From: Sarocladium kiliense
Taxonomy: Eukaryota; Ascomycota; Sordariomycetes; Hypocreales; Sarocladiaceae
DNA: 64,000 bases
NCBI GenBank assembly: GCA_030734395.1
Contig: JAUZTG010000012.1
Span: forward strand, 186,001-250,000
Reading direction: 5' to 3'
Part shown: one piece after another, positions 11,226 through 23,146 of the stretch
Layout: the number at the start of each line of letters is the position of its first letter
How positions within the stretch are numbered: position 1 is the stretch's first letter
Notes under the pieces: model-generated
What the model saw: only the letters and a program-made list of their open reading frames with translations
Database searches by the model: none
Told to the model about the DNA's origin: nothing
Translations under genes and position numbers: made by a program

Positions 11226-13420
11226 TCAGGCTTCGAAGCTCTTGATCTGACCTTCTGCGCTGAGCGGCTGCACTGATGGCATGCCCGTCACCGGCTGGAA
11301 ACCCAGTCTCTCCCCGTCGTCCATCACTTCGTGAGCCATCCGTGCGCCTTGGTCACCACCAGCCGATGCTGCCGCCCTCAGACCGTCCTGCACGCTGCGA
11401 ACGCGTTGCTTGAACGCAAGACGATCGAGGAACAGTTGCTGGCGACCACGCTCCAGCTCTCGCCTCTCTGCCCGGAGGATGGCCTCCATCTCGTTGAAAT
11501 ACTTGAGCTTTAGCTCCAACTTCTCTAATGTGATGTTTGCTGCTGCCGATACTAGGCGAGTCATCTCCCTCTCTTCGTGAGATGCAAAACCAGCCGCCCT
11601 AGCTCCCATCGACGCAAGCGGAATCGATGCGAGGCTTGTCTTTGTCGTAGTCGTGGTCGTACTTGTGGTTGTCGTGGTCTCAATCTCCATGGACTCGGCC
11701 TTCTCCTTGTCCTTGCCGTTAACCTGTGATGAACCATCTGATCCGGACTCCAGTTGCTTTCGGAGGTTCTTCTTCAGCTCCTCTGCCGACTTGCTGGCGG
11801 CCGCCGCTGTGCTGACTGGATCCGCCAGGCTGGCAAGGAAGCCAACGACCGACATGACCGGGTTATCTGCTTGAGTAAAGGGGAGTTGACCTTGCTGCGA
11901 ACCGAGCATAGACAGGCCAGTTGGCGCATTGACCGCCGCTTCAGAATCAAGGTACTTCTCCTCAATGTCCAGCTGAAGGAATTGCAGCACGCACTCTTCG
12001 CGCGTACGAGTACCAACGTGCTCAGCAATCTGACCCCAGTCCTCATCGAACCGTTCAAGGCCCTCGAGAAGGCGGAGGATCTCGGCGTCAGACCACGGAG
12101 CGTCGCGGTCTGGTGCAGCTGTGTAGGCGGGGTTCTCAATCTTAGAGTAGGCGCTTGAGCTGTGGTTAGCGGGCAAGCGACCCTCCGTGTAGCAGTTCGG
12201 GCACAGGTCATAGCTGGACTTGGTAGTTGAGTCGGTTTGGGCGTTATGATAGTAGATGCGTGTGCAGTCATTTCCGCACTGGTGGCAGTTGACTTTAGCA
12301 GTGGGTGTTTTGCTTGCAGCCTCGCTACCCGCAACACCGTTCGTCGACGGCGTATCTCCATTAGCCTTGGCCTCGGTCTTGCTGATCGGGGTTCCCTTGG
12401 TGTTCGCCTCGTAGATATTGCGCCCAATCTCGAGGTTCATATCACTCTTGCCACCAGCTGCAGCGGCAGCCTTGGCCTCCGTGTCCGCGTTCTTCTTACC
12501 CTCGAGAACCACAGGGTCTGCGGATGGTTGCCATGGCTGCAGGCCGCGAGGTGTATCGCAGATGATCTTGAAGTGGCCAGTGAAAGGTGGGCCAACGTGA
12601 GACGGGCGCGCTTCGGCGTCGACCTGATGTCGCAAACTTGTCAGCTATACTGCTTGCACAGTTATCAGTAGGCAATTCTAAGCATACCTGGTAGTTGATC
12701 AGTCCCCACTGCTCGAGGAAGGCGTGGACGCGCATGATGGCGCAAACGTCACCGGCCAGATTTCTTCGGCATGCCGTCACGGTGAGGTACTCCACGGGGT
12801 TCAGGCGGTATGTGTTGATCATGAAGTCGCGATAGTCCTTGTAGACAGCAGGTGTCTTGCTGCGGTTGCGGCTGTTGAAGAACTCGGCCATGGCCTTGCG
12901 TTCAACATCATGGATCGAGTTCATGTCAAACCATGTGCTATAGCTTGGAAGCACAATGGCATGTGTCTGGGAAATAAGATGCTCGCGCGCGGCTGACTCA
13001 AGGGCTTCCTTGGACTTGGCGCCCTGAGCCTCTGAGTTTGTGGCACCGTTCTCACCCTCGCCCTCAGCCTTGGATTCCTCGGCCGTGTCGCCCATCTCTT
13101 CATCACCACCGGCAGTGGTTTCCGCCGGAGGACCCTCTGGCGCGTCAAGGATATCGCCAGCCGAACCGACCGGAGCAGGTGTGGTGCTGTCTTGCTTAAT
13201 GTTGGCATCTGACGCGACGCCTTCTGACATCTGAATATCTAGCATCGAGTTAGTAACGCGACACTGCGAATAAGCTCCCAGGAGCATGGATCGGCCAATT
13301 AGTACCTTCACCTTCGCCGGCGGCATTCTCATCCTGTTGCAGCGGGGGTTGGGCGAGCAGGGAGTTGCCGTCAGGGGTTGCGCCGTGGCTCGGTGAGCCG
13401 TATGTCGCTGAGTCGTCCAT
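11226..13420 (-). CDS. RSC8: SWI/SNF-RSC chromatin remodelling complex subunit, Swi3/Rsc8 family
   Basis: Three exons on the minus strand, 13306-13420, 12688-13238 and 11226-12623, encode 687 aa. In order: an acidic Ala/Glu-rich N-terminus; a SWIRM domain (residues ~130-220, HAIVLPSYSTWFDMNSIHDVE through RVHAFLEQWGLINYQ); a ZZ-like zinc finger (CHQCGNDC...CPNC, ~325-365); a SANT domain (APWSDAEILRLLEGLERF... TREECVLQFLQL); and a C-terminal coiled coil that dimerises in SMARCC/Swi3 proteins (MTRLVSAAANITLEKLELK). A Thr-rich stretch follows IETTTTTSTTTTTTK. The protein scaffolds ATP-dependent remodellers in the nucleus. Sequence alone does not separate Swi3 from Rsc8; filamentous fungi often have one shared subunit. 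Start 13420 (MDDSATYGS) was chosen; an in-frame ATG 51 nt upstream is possible. Confidence 0.92.
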
Positions 13421-13876
13421 GGTTGGAGGTGCAGGCTGCGAGGCGCAGGTCAAGGAAGGGATGCGAGTCAATCAAGCGACCGCGCGAGCCTGGAAGTCGC
13501 GTCGCGGGACAGGGCGCGTCGTTGGAAACAAATCGGTGTTGTTCGCGAACCGAAAAAAGCACAATGCAAGTTTCGTAGATGGGGGTTGGCGTCGCGATGC
13601 CAATGCGATGGATAGCCACGTCGCGTTGGGTGAAATTTTGGCGCGAATGAGGATGGCACGGGGGTTGCTGCTTGCTGGATGCGAGTTCCACCAAAGGTCG
13701 GCCACTCCTTCTCAGGTCCGGAAGAGGTCCGCACGTGACACGACCCACGTGAGATGCTGCTTACCTAAGCTGAACTACACCCGTTCGCCAAGGGCCTCAT
13801 ATGTATGTACGGTATTGCTGTCGATGTTCACAGCTAGATCGCAGCTATCGTACACGTCTATTTATACATAATATGC
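13421..13876. promoter_or_regulatory. SWI3-like promoter and ARH1 3' region
   Basis: 456 bp separate the stop codon of ARH1 from the start codon of the downstream co-directional SWI3-like gene. The region is CGCG-rich, and reading frames on both strands overlap without protein features. I see no RNA gene. Confidence 0.4.
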
Positions 13877-15526
13877 TTACCTAATAACGGATAGCATTTT
13901 ACTCGTATCAGTGAACTTTTCTCGCTCTTTTCCTTGACTCTGACCTCGCAATCTTTCGGCCTTGTCTATCATCCTCCACTGTTCCCAACTGACAGCACTC
14001 TGACCACGATCGTTGAGTCCTTCCCTCACATTTGCCCATCCCCGAGCCCCCCTATGTTTCCTTGTCTGTAAGAATTCAGCACCCGAAGTCCAATCTTGAG
14101 CAATGGCCTCTCCTGTAGTAAAGGCGTCTTGCATGGTAGAGGCAATGACTCCAGTGGGACCATTCTTGAGCCAGCCAGCACAATAGATGCCTGGAACCTG
14201 TTGTGTTGCAGCATGATCGCCCGCATCCGCAGAGACGAGGCGCGTAACCCTCCCCAGCCCATCGTTGTCGACGACACCTCGACGTTCATCAAACTGGATT
14301 CCAGCCTCGGCGAACCCAGATAGAGGCGTAGACTTATAGCCAACAGACCTGAAAACGACGTTTGATGGCAAGATTGCCGAGTCACCGGTGGTATCCACTG
14401 TAGATCGAGGGTCGAATGGGTCGGAAAGCCTTGTGATGTCGAACTTGGTACTCGACACACTGTCAGTCTGGTCGCACTGGGCGAGGAAATGCGTTGGAGC
14501 TAGGCAACTGTCGAGTGACCACGACCTTGCTGAGGTGGATGGCAACCCGGGTGTTCCTTTGAGAAGAACCTCCATTAGGCGCTTCGAGGCGCGAGGCAAG
14601 CTCTTGATATCGGTTGGGACCAGCGATCTGTCAACGCCGTGGAACGCAACGTCCTTGAGCTTCATCAATTCGCGGACCTCCTTGATGGTGAAAGCGGCCT
14701 ATGGTTGATGAGTGTGTGGCCCGCACGTGGGATTGATAATTGACGTACTTGCATTGGGCCTCTCCTGCCAACGACGTGAACTCTCCTGATCTTGCTGCGT
14801 GCAATTTCCGCGAGAGCATGTTCCGTGATATCAGTCTTCCTCAAAACATCTACGTCCTCAAGAAGCATGCGAGCTACGTCGAGCGCAACATTGCCTTGCC
14901 CAATGACGACTGCTTCTTCGCCACGAGTCAGATCTGGGAAGAGGTCGGCGCAGCCTGGATGTCCATTGTACCAGCCAACGAACTGGCGCGCTGAGTAAAT
15001 TCCCTTGAGAGTCGATTCTCCGGGAATCCCCAGTTTCTTGTCTTGAGAAGCTCCATACGCGAACAGAACGGAGTCGTAATTCTGCAAGAGCGATTGAAGC
15101 TCTACAGATGCGTGGTCGGCTTGATGTGTAGGCTGGCCAACGGCCACATTGCCGATGAAGGTGAAGTTCGGGGACGACGCGACCTCATCGAACTTGTCTT
15201 GGCAGTTCTTGACCCGTTTCAGCTGAATGCCATGGATTTTCGCAGCTTTGTTGCAGACATACCTTGACCTCAGGGTGATCAGGAGCGACGCCATGTCGTA
15301 CCAAACCAAACGGAACCGGCAACGCCTCGTACATGTCAACCTTGGCCCCAGGTATCTTGGTCATGACTCTGTACGCTGTGTAGAATCCTGCGGGTCCCGA
15401 GCCGACGACGGCCATGTGGAATGGTGACTCTGATGACCGTGGTGTCCTTGCTACAGCGCTGTACAACCGAGCACACCTCACCGGGGCTGGTGGGTGGCTG
15501 CAACGCCAAACTGACCGTGCGAACAT
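13877..15526 (-). CDS. ARH1: Mitochondrial NADPH:ferredoxin (adrenodoxin) reductase
   Basis: Three exons on the minus strand, 15263-15526, 14749-15207 and 13877-14698, encode 514 aa. It passes electrons from NADPH to mitochondrial ferredoxin for Fe-S cluster and heme A synthesis. An Arg-rich presequence (MFARSVWRCSHPPAPVR) is followed by the FAD-binding motif VVGSGPAGFYTAYR, the family motif YEALPVPFGLVRHGVAPDHPEVK, an NADP-binding GQGNVALDVARMLL and VVGRRGPMQAAFTIKE. Near the C-terminus are GIYCAGWLKNGPTGVIAST and GWANVREGLNDRGQ. Intron 1 (15208-15262) ends in an unusual CAAG acceptor but has a clear CTGAAAC branch site, and only this splice joins PEVK to NCQDKF. The length is usual for fungal Arh1. 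It shares a 477-bp divergent promoter with the next gene. Confidence 0.94.
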
Positions 15527-16003
15527 GTTGGTTCAGCGGTACGCAATCTTTCAGCTTGTCATGATGGAAGTTGGAATTGCTGCCGCATGAGGAGCCGGGC
15601 CCTTTTTTCGGAAATGGGTGAGTCGTTGTCGATAGGCGATGCACGCTCGGAGGGTCGGCGCTTGTCGGTGACAATCGGCCGGTGCAGCACTCATCACTAG
15701 CAACCCCCCGGGTCCCTGACAGCACAGCGCGTCACTGCTCAAAACGGTCCGTTGCCCCGTCAACCCCGTCGCAAGCACCCCAAAGCATGGTCAGCCTCTC
15801 CCCACCATGCCTCTCATGCCTCGTTCCTATGGACCTTAGCTCTGCAACTATACCACCTTTTGCTTGTCTCTTGCTGTCTCATCTTCGGGCGCATCCGCAT
15901 TCCTTTCGTCGCCTGTCGCGCGATACGGCCGTTCGTGCACGCCTTTCATTCCAATTCCCCCTCGAGATTCGACTACAGCGTTGCGGTGCCGTCGTGAGCC
16001 AGG
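15527..16003. promoter_or_regulatory. Divergent promoter region, ARH1 and membrane protein
   Basis: 477 bp separate the two start codons. The right half is pyrimidine-rich (CT tracts around 15790-15970), typical of a fungal core promoter and 5' UTR. No coding exon is recognisable. Confidence 0.45.
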
Positions 16004-17918
16004 ATGGGCGGGCAACAGCAACCCTACATGTATGCGCCCGAGCATCGAAGCAGCTCGCGATACCCTGAGACGACCTTCGATCCCAAGGCTGTCACGAGAG
16101 CCAGCTGGGAGCCCAAGCCTCAGAAGCCGAAGCAGGATGGACCTCTCATTTCCTTCAACCGCCACCCAGAGTACGTTCATGATCATCGCTGAGGAATGTT
16201 CCGGAGATCCGCCAGTCTGACCATGTTCTAGTGCGCACATGGTGCTCAACTACCGATCGAACCAGTACACATCCATGAGCTCCCGCACGAAGTCCTGGGT
16301 AAAGGGTCTTCGTCACTTCCAACTTGCCCTGCGTGTGCTGCATTGCATCGCCGCCGCCGGTCTTCTTGTGCTTTGGATTCTGTTCGATAAGATCGACAAC
16401 ATCACAGCATGGGTGATGAGAGTCACTGTACGTACAAGCTGCGCAAGGCGGCGCCTGGTCCCTGGAGTTTGATAGTATCTAATCGTTCCTCAGTGTGGTG
16501 TGGTCATGGTCCATGCCGCCTATGCCATTTATCACCTTGCGCGAGACGCAGCTGGTAGAACGCCCGGATCCTCGTCTGCATACTCAGTGTTCGCTGCTGT
16601 TTCAGATTTGACAACCCTGGTTTTGTACGCCTTTGGCGCTTTCACTATCCACCAGAACAGCAACAAGTGGATTACTCGCCTGGATGATCAAAGCCTCATG
16701 GAGTACTTCGTCCCCGCAGCTTACTACGCTACAATTGGTGCGGGTGGTCTTCATTTGATCTCATTTGCCATTTCTCTCTGGCTTGGGGTTGTTTTTCGCA
16801 AGATCAGCATGATGCCCCCGGACATGAACCCATTGGAGAGTCATCTCACAGCCCGCCCCAAGCACAAGAAGAGCAAGTCTTCTGTCTCAACCATAAGCAC
16901 GGCCGACGAGAAACGACTTTCAACACCGCTTGAATCCCACCGGCGGTCTGGAGTCCCTTATGAGGATATCTCCCGCCCCCCGAGTGTCCCATTCATGCAT
17001 ACCCGAACACAGTCTCGAGACTCCAATGGTTCACCAAGAGACTCCCGAGGCGATCTCTCGAGTCTCCGCTACGAGATGGCATACGGACAGCCGGCTCATT
17101 CGTCAATGACCTCTCTTGACTCTAAGCGCATGAGTGCGCCGCGCAGCTCGCAACGTGGATCGTACACCGAGATTCCTCTACATGAGACCGGATCGCCCCT
17201 TGCGGAAAACAACTCGAGAAACTCTAGTCAAAGCCGAGTTGCCAAGTTTACTGAGACCTGGGCACCATCTGACTCTATGATCTCGCGCACCAACCAGCGA
17301 AACCGTTACGAAGCTCTGAACAAGCCACGCGGACATGTCAGACAGAACAAGTCATACTCGGCTCTTTCGCAGCGCTACAACCTGGATGATTCTTCCGATT
17401 CCGAGTACGACGATGAGAACAGAGTCGAAGGCAGTGATCTTGCTCCCGGAGGACTTCACCCGAACCCTCTGCGTTCCAACCCTTCAGCGTCTGAGGTCTC
17501 CTCTGCCAACTCATCGCCAAAGAAGTCTACTCCTCGCATGCAAACGCCGTTCCGCCCGCGCACCAGTGACCTGTCAAAAGAACCTGCTCTGGCTGCCTTG
17601 AGCTCCAACTCAAGACGCGTCAGTGCCAGTAGGGACATTGTCGACCAATCCTTGGAACCTGAAAGACCCTGGCAGCGCTCCAACAACAGCATGCTGCAAG
17701 CCGAAGACCCTTTCTTCTCTCGGCCCTATGGCGATCTCAAGAGTGCTACACCACCGGTCATGATCGGCTCAAATCGCAAGGTTTCGTCAGGTAATGACTA
17801 TGAGACTAAGCACCAGTCTGCGATCTACGAAAGACGCAATGTCAGCGGCAAGATTGCCGAGGAAGGGCGCGCCGGAAAGCGGGCGAGTCACCTTGGTTTC
17901 TTCAGCAATAATAGGTAA
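16004..17918 (+). CDS. Fungal four-helix membrane protein with long Ser-rich cytoplasmic tail, function unknown
   Basis: Three exons, 16004-16170, 16232-16427 and 16494-17918, encode 595 aa. I do not recognise a named gene. Residues ~75-250 hold four hydrophobic helices (LALRVLHCIAAAGLLVLWIL; VMRVTCGVVMVHAAYAIYHL; a SVFAAVSDLTTLVLYAFGAF segment; a YYATIGAGGLHLISFAISLW segment), an arrangement like MARVEL-type proteins. The remaining ~340 residues are hydrophilic and rich in Ser, Arg, Pro and Asn, with many RxxS and SP sites that could be phosphorylated. No signal peptide precedes the first helix; the N-terminal ~70 residues are polar. Such proteins are widespread in Pezizomycotina and probably sit at the plasma membrane, but that is inference. 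Splicing is certain because three frames must be joined to keep the first two helices. Confidence 0.85.
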
Positions 17919-18068
17919 AATTGTGTAATCGAGGCGAACAGATCTTGACGACTGGAAGGATATGATGTGATGGAACAGGTTTGGAAGTATTTGGCGTTTA
18001 GGTAGTGCAGAATTTGATTATGCTTTTCTCTCCCATCAGCCCTATTCACTCCTTTCAGGTGCTGAAAT

Positions 18069-21000
18069 CTAGTCCCCCAAATAATTTGCCCATGATGCCC
18101 TTTCAACGACGCCCACATCATCCTTCCACCCCTTTTGATCCCAAGCTTGTAGCCGGCACAGATGTCTCATCGTGGGTCTTCCATGTGGGCAGTTCCAGGG
18201 CTTATCCATCTCGCCCATGTGTTTCACCAGCCCGTACATCTGACTGTGTGTCAAGGCTTTCCCAATCATGACGCTACTCCGGCAGGCTCTCATTGCGAAC
18301 ATCTTGCGGACTTTTGCAGGACGGGGCACGTGAGAAGACTCACCCGAAATGTCCCCCAGCAAAGAGATCAGCTCCTCTAGGTCTGTGAGACTGAAGGTCG
18401 TCTCGCGGCTCAAAGGGAGTGCTAGAAGCTGACACCTTGCACCGACTGGAAATTCACCACTTGTGTCTATGTTCACCTTGAACCCATTGGCCTCGATTGC
18501 TGCCAAGTTCTGCATGACGATTTCTTCCTCCAGAGCAGTGAGTTCGAGACGCTTTGGCTGAACTAGGCGTTGAGATTGAACAATCGTCTCGGCCTGCAAT
18601 CTCTCAAAGTTGTACTTTTCGTCGGAGGCGTGCTGATCGATGATGAAAAGCTCATCGGCACCTGTTGCTCTTAAATCATCAGAGGTAGTAGCAGATGGGC
18701 GTACCGCAATGATGAAGCCCAGGTTGAATTGCCCTGCCACTCGCATTCTCGAAAAGTCTCCTCTCGATATGACCAGTGACAACTTTGACTCCGCATCGGG
18801 ATCCGTGATATCCTCGACCTTGTCCGATGTGAAGTTATCCAAAGTGGGCATAACAACTCTAACTTTCCACTGGGAAGCGAATGTCTGCAAATTGTCCTCG
18901 CTGATCTGTAGCTCCTGCTGCAGAGTCGTAGTGGCATCTCTGCGACGTCGCACTGCCTCGAAAGCTGCGGCTCGTGGCTGCGCATCCTCGCTAGCGGATA
19001 TATGGAGAGATCGAGAAAGGTCTTCATCGGCTTCTGCCTCGCTAGAAGCTGATACTCTGCCATCGTCGTCACCATCGGACATGTCAACATCCCCAGATGA
19101 AGAGCCAACTCTTCGCGACGGTTCCCTCGATGCTGCGACTGAGGCCTGATCTGCAGCCTCAACTTCCAGTTCTGACCCGGTTTCATCCTCAGAGATATGA
19201 TCAACGTCCTGTGCTGCCCTGGGCCGGTAATCCGGCCTTTTCGAGGAGGCGAGATGATCCTCTGCAGCGTATAGCTGTGTGAGACGGCTGCCAAAAGAGG
19301 GTTGTGGGCGTTCTGAATCCCCAATTGTTGTGGTACGCGGCCTTTTGGCCGGAGAACCAATCCAGCTTGTACTTGTTTCATTGCCAATGGTTACTGTTGC
19401 CAGCTTGGGTGAAGACCGCTTTAAGGAGCGATTGAGGGAAGAGGTTTCGTCGGAATCAGAGGCGAATTTCGAGTCCTCAAGTGATGGGATAGGCTCTGCA
19501 TTGGTCATAGGCCCTCCACCTTCTCTGGTTGACCGCATAGGATCGACTGTAGTTTGTCTCTCTCCTACATAGGTCTCGCGCAACACCTTAACTGGTGTTT
19601 CTATGTCACTCACACCGGGCTCACCGCTGTCACCGCTAAGGTCATCTTCGGCTTCAGAGTGCTGGGAGATAGGCTCTGATCTGGTTTTGACGATGTCAGC
19701 AGCCGACTCGGTAGGATCGTCAGTGTTCGATGCATTCGAGTGGCTGGAGGCGCGGCGAGACCTGTTTGTTTTACTGTTGACCCATTCATGCAGTAGACTT
19801 TGGGAATGAGGACCACCTCTAGATAGGGAGTTGGCTGACGGTATCCTACGTGCAGTTCCTCTGGCAAAGTTGGAGAGACTGACAGCTGTGTGCTGTTGCG
19901 TCCGATGCCAAGCCCCGTCGTTAGAACCGTCACCAGCTTCATCGTCGTCTATTTCTGACTGAGCTGAAGGCGGTGACTCGGGCGCCGCGGCTTGTCTTGT
20001 GAAGCGGAAAGTGCTCTGCTGCGATGGCTTCGGCTCAGGCTTAGCTTGCATGTTTTGTGATATGCTAGCTACTGGAACAGTATAGTCATGGTCGTCAAAG
20101 AGAGCAATAAGCGAAGCTCGTAGAGTGTCGAGCATCTGGTGCTGATCGTGCAGCATGATGCTTCGTTTATCTGGACTGACGTTGACATCGTACATGTCCG
20201 TATCAAGGCGTATGTCGGCACAGATAAAAGGAGACTGGGTAGAATTATAAGCACGATAGACCTCATTGAATGTTTTCGCGAATTGAGGTAGACCACAGGG
20301 CCTTCCGTTAACGAAGAACATCTGACGGTCAGGTGTCTGTCTTCCCTCTCCATGCACGGGCCGAGAGACGTGACCGAGGATCCTGACCATTTTTGAGGTA
20401 TGCGTCTGAGTCTCGCCATTGCCCATGGCTTGGAGAGCATGACCAGAGATTGTGGGCTTCATCTCCAGCTGTAAGTCCAAGGGCACGAGCTGACTGGTCA
20501 TCTTGGCACTGAAGATATTGATGATATTCTCCCGTGTTGTAGCATTACCTTTGGTCGAGAACAGAATGATGCGCTTTCCTTTGCTGGGTTGCTGGGAGAC
20601 CGTGAACTTGAGGCCAGTCAGGATGCACGCATACTGATTAAGAAGCGCGATCACTTTCTGCCACTCCCGTTTTATGTTCCGCTCAAGCTCTCGGCGGCGA
20701 ACGGGAAGGTTGTGGAAGAGTTTCTCAACGGAGACGCTGGTTCCTTTCTGCGCAGCGACGACAGACGTGCCCTCGAGGTGCCCGGATGCCTCAAATGAAA
20801 GATTTGTGCCTTTAGGGACATCAGTGGCGAGACAGGTCGTGATGGTAAGTTTGGAGAGGGCACATAAAGAAGCCAACGCCTCGCCTCGGAAACCAAATGT
20901 CTGTAAAGATGCAAGGTCGTCGTAGGTGGACAGTTTGGAGGTGTGATGCTTGAGGCACACAGACTCGTAGTTCGCACTCGATATGCCGACTCCATTATCC

Positions 21001-21295
21001 TGAACCTCAATTAGGTCCAGGCCTTGGTTCTTAAATCGCACATCTACGTAAATGACCATCAGCTCTGACCAAATCGAGACGTTCTCAGGGATGGCACCAC
21101 TCACCAATGCTGGTTGCGCTTGCATCTACGCCATTCTCGACGAGCTCTTTCACAACAGAGCAGAGGTCGACGATGACCTGACCGGACTGTATTTGGTGTA
21201 CCTATGGCTGCCATCAGCTTTGGGAATGCTCTAGAAGTCAATTCACGGCAAGGCTGGCCTACGGTCCGGCTTTCGATTGGTTTGATGGTGGCCAT
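18069..21295 (-). CDS. PMS1: DNA mismatch repair protein Pms1 (MutL-alpha endonuclease subunit)
   Basis: Three exons on the minus strand, 21263-21295, 21105-21201 and 18069-21043, encode 1034 aa. Pms1 pairs with Mlh1 and nicks the strand to be repaired. The N-terminal GHKL ATPase shows ELVENGVDASATS (residues ~29-41), DNGVGIS and FGFRGEALASL, followed by the transducer (NLPVRRRELERNIKREWQK). A long variable acidic/Ser-rich linker spans ~370-740. The C-terminal endonuclease motif DQHASDEKYNFERL (DQHA-x2-E-x4-E, ~843-856) and the metal-site segments ACRSSVMIG and CPHGRPT are intact, so the nuclease should be active. Exon 1 encodes only 11 residues and its donor (GTAGGC) is weak, but it is the only way to obtain MATIKPIESRTVHQIQSG. 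It converges on the upstream membrane-protein gene. Confidence 0.96.
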
Positions 21296-22077
21296 GTCAC
21301 AATCTGGTTCACGAGAATCGATCAAATCATGAAGCCCTTCTAGCGACAAATCGTTTGTAAGTCGCCAAGCACATGACCGGATGGAGGATATCACTTCATC
21401 GTGCCATGTATGCGCCTGTAATGCCCACCGAGAATGTAAAGGGATTGGGGCGGTAGCACGTTGTCGTAGGTATAGGGCGGAATGTGAAGTCTGCTGTCGG
21501 GTGAGTGCCAGTGAGACGCGCCTGAGCCGCGTCAAGAGTGGGGCGCGGGTAAAGTGCAGCAATAGTTGCATACACTTCGTGTAGATACATAAGAAGAATG
21601 CTTAGCTGCATAATAGCCCATTGCGGACAGGAGTCGTCATGACGTGTTAGATGCATTCGCGCCTCCTTTGCCGTGCGCTTTTGTATATCTTAGTACAGCA
21701 GATCCTAGACACCGCATGCAGCCACAACGCCAAGACCGAGATCTGAGTGCTTGACATCGGCTTTTAGCGACTAAGGATGTCGAAAGGCGCATGCTTGAAC
21801 CAGGAATACGAGCAATGCTCAGGTGATGGGCAGGAGTCAGTTGAGTAGGCGAAGCTAAGCAGCGAATTTGAGTCTGGATGCCCTGATCATGAGGCACATG
21901 TAGGATTGGGCGTAGCGGCAGTAGCTTCGAATCTCCGACACGCAGCAAGACAATGGAGGAAACAGAGCGAGCTTGATAGGATATTGCGACAGGGATCCGG
22001 ATGTCAACGAACCGGAAAAGTGGGCGATAAGGTACGGCAGCAAAGTGCCAGCCAGATTGCAACCCTGTTTCTTGTCT

Positions 22078-22101
22078 GGCTTGGTCAAACTTGACCAAGC
22101 C
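22078..22101. repeat. 24-bp near-perfect palindrome, GGTCAA/TTGACC arms
   Basis: Arms GGCTTGGTCAA (22078-22088) and TTGACCAAGCC (22091-22101) are exact inverted repeats separated by AC. Two further direct copies of GGTCAAG follow at 22120-22126 and 22130-22136. The symmetry suggests a binding site for a dimeric regulator, or an RNA hairpin if transcribed; neither is shown. Confidence 0.75.
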
Positions 22102-22665
22102 TGCATTTCTCCAAGCATCGGTCAAGGAAGGTCAAGTCAAGTGATCTAATAGCTTGGGCGAGCGTCACAAATCAAGGTTAAGCAATGAAACAAGAGATGG
22201 ACCAAAAGATACCTTAAGATTAACTGCGTTCGAACATCTTTGGCGTCGTCGTTGCCGTGATATCCATTGCTGGCTGTCGTTGATTGACTACGGTGAGCAC
22301 CCCGGAGGGTGGAGTGATGAGCGTGTGCAGCCAATGAGAAAAGGGGATGGCGCAGCTTTTCGGCGTGCTGTCCCACTGCCAGCGGCACTTTACCGGACTG
22401 CGCCTAGCACCACGGCACGCTGTGGGACCTGGGCAGCGCTTTTGGTCAGTGGCTGCCATCGCCGCCTTCAGTTGTTCATCGGGCGCCTGGCACTGAGGTG
22501 GGTAGGCTTGCTGGCGGCACCCACTAAGCCAAGTAGAAGTGGCCGCGCATCCCAACCAGACCCCCTGCTCGTTTCTTGCTAAGCTTCGGCTCGAATCACC
22601 AACGTCTAATTTCCCATCCCCATCTGCACCGCGCTGCACTGCACCACGCACCCACACACCGTTGC

Positions 22666-22707
22666 TGCTGCTGCTGCCGCTGCACTGCACTGCACTGCAC
22701 TGCACTG
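22666..22707. repeat. Simple repeat: CTG run passing into TGCAC pentanucleotide run
   Basis: A short trinucleotide CTG stretch is followed by about five tandem copies of the pentamer TGCAC in the presumed 5' leader of BST1. Such a microsatellite is likely length-polymorphic between strains. Confidence 0.8.
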
Positions 22708-23146
22708 CTCCTCCGGTAAAGCACGCAAAGGAGGTCCAGCAACCAGGCATGCATCCTCTGCTCCGCCAGTCCATGTGCGACCACTCCCACTGACTGATCG
22801 ACTGACTGACTCCCTTACCACCACCACCCAAACCTGGACTCCAGAGTCTCGAGTCTGGACGGGAAGTCGCTGCGCATTCGTTTGCATCGCCACCCACGTT
22901 CGTTTTCTGTTGCTACTGCCAATCGCGGAGGAGGCTTGGACGGTCTTTTTCAAGTCGAGAGCAGCTTCCCGGAAACTCTGTTGCTGCATTGCATACACGA
23001 ACTTCTCGGCCTCACTACACTCTGGTCTCGACGCACACGGCCGCCTGCAGAACCGTCTACACCAACTTCACCGAGTCGCTCCTTTCGCTCGTATATCTCA
23101 GCCCCGTTTTGGACGAGCTCGTTGCACCCTGGGGCCCTTCGTCTCC

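Larger units (their letters stand above)
21296..23146. promoter_or_regulatory. Long divergent intergenic region, PMS1 and BST1
   Basis: 1.85 kb separate the two start codons. It contains two CGCG cores near PMS1 (21516-21520 and 21528-21532), an imperfectly understood GGTCAA/TTGACC palindrome and repeat cluster (22078-22141), and a TGCAC simple repeat (about 22675-22707). The BST1 reading frame stays open for about 370 nt before its ATG but contains no ATG there, so it is not taken as coding. No tRNA or other RNA gene is seen. Confidence 0.5.

Noticed and set aside
22775..23146. Open frame continuous with BST1 upstream of its ATG
   Set aside because: It contains no ATG, runs through a simple repeat and 5'-leader-like sequence, and adds no recognisable domain or signal peptide. 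The first in-frame ATG is 23147.
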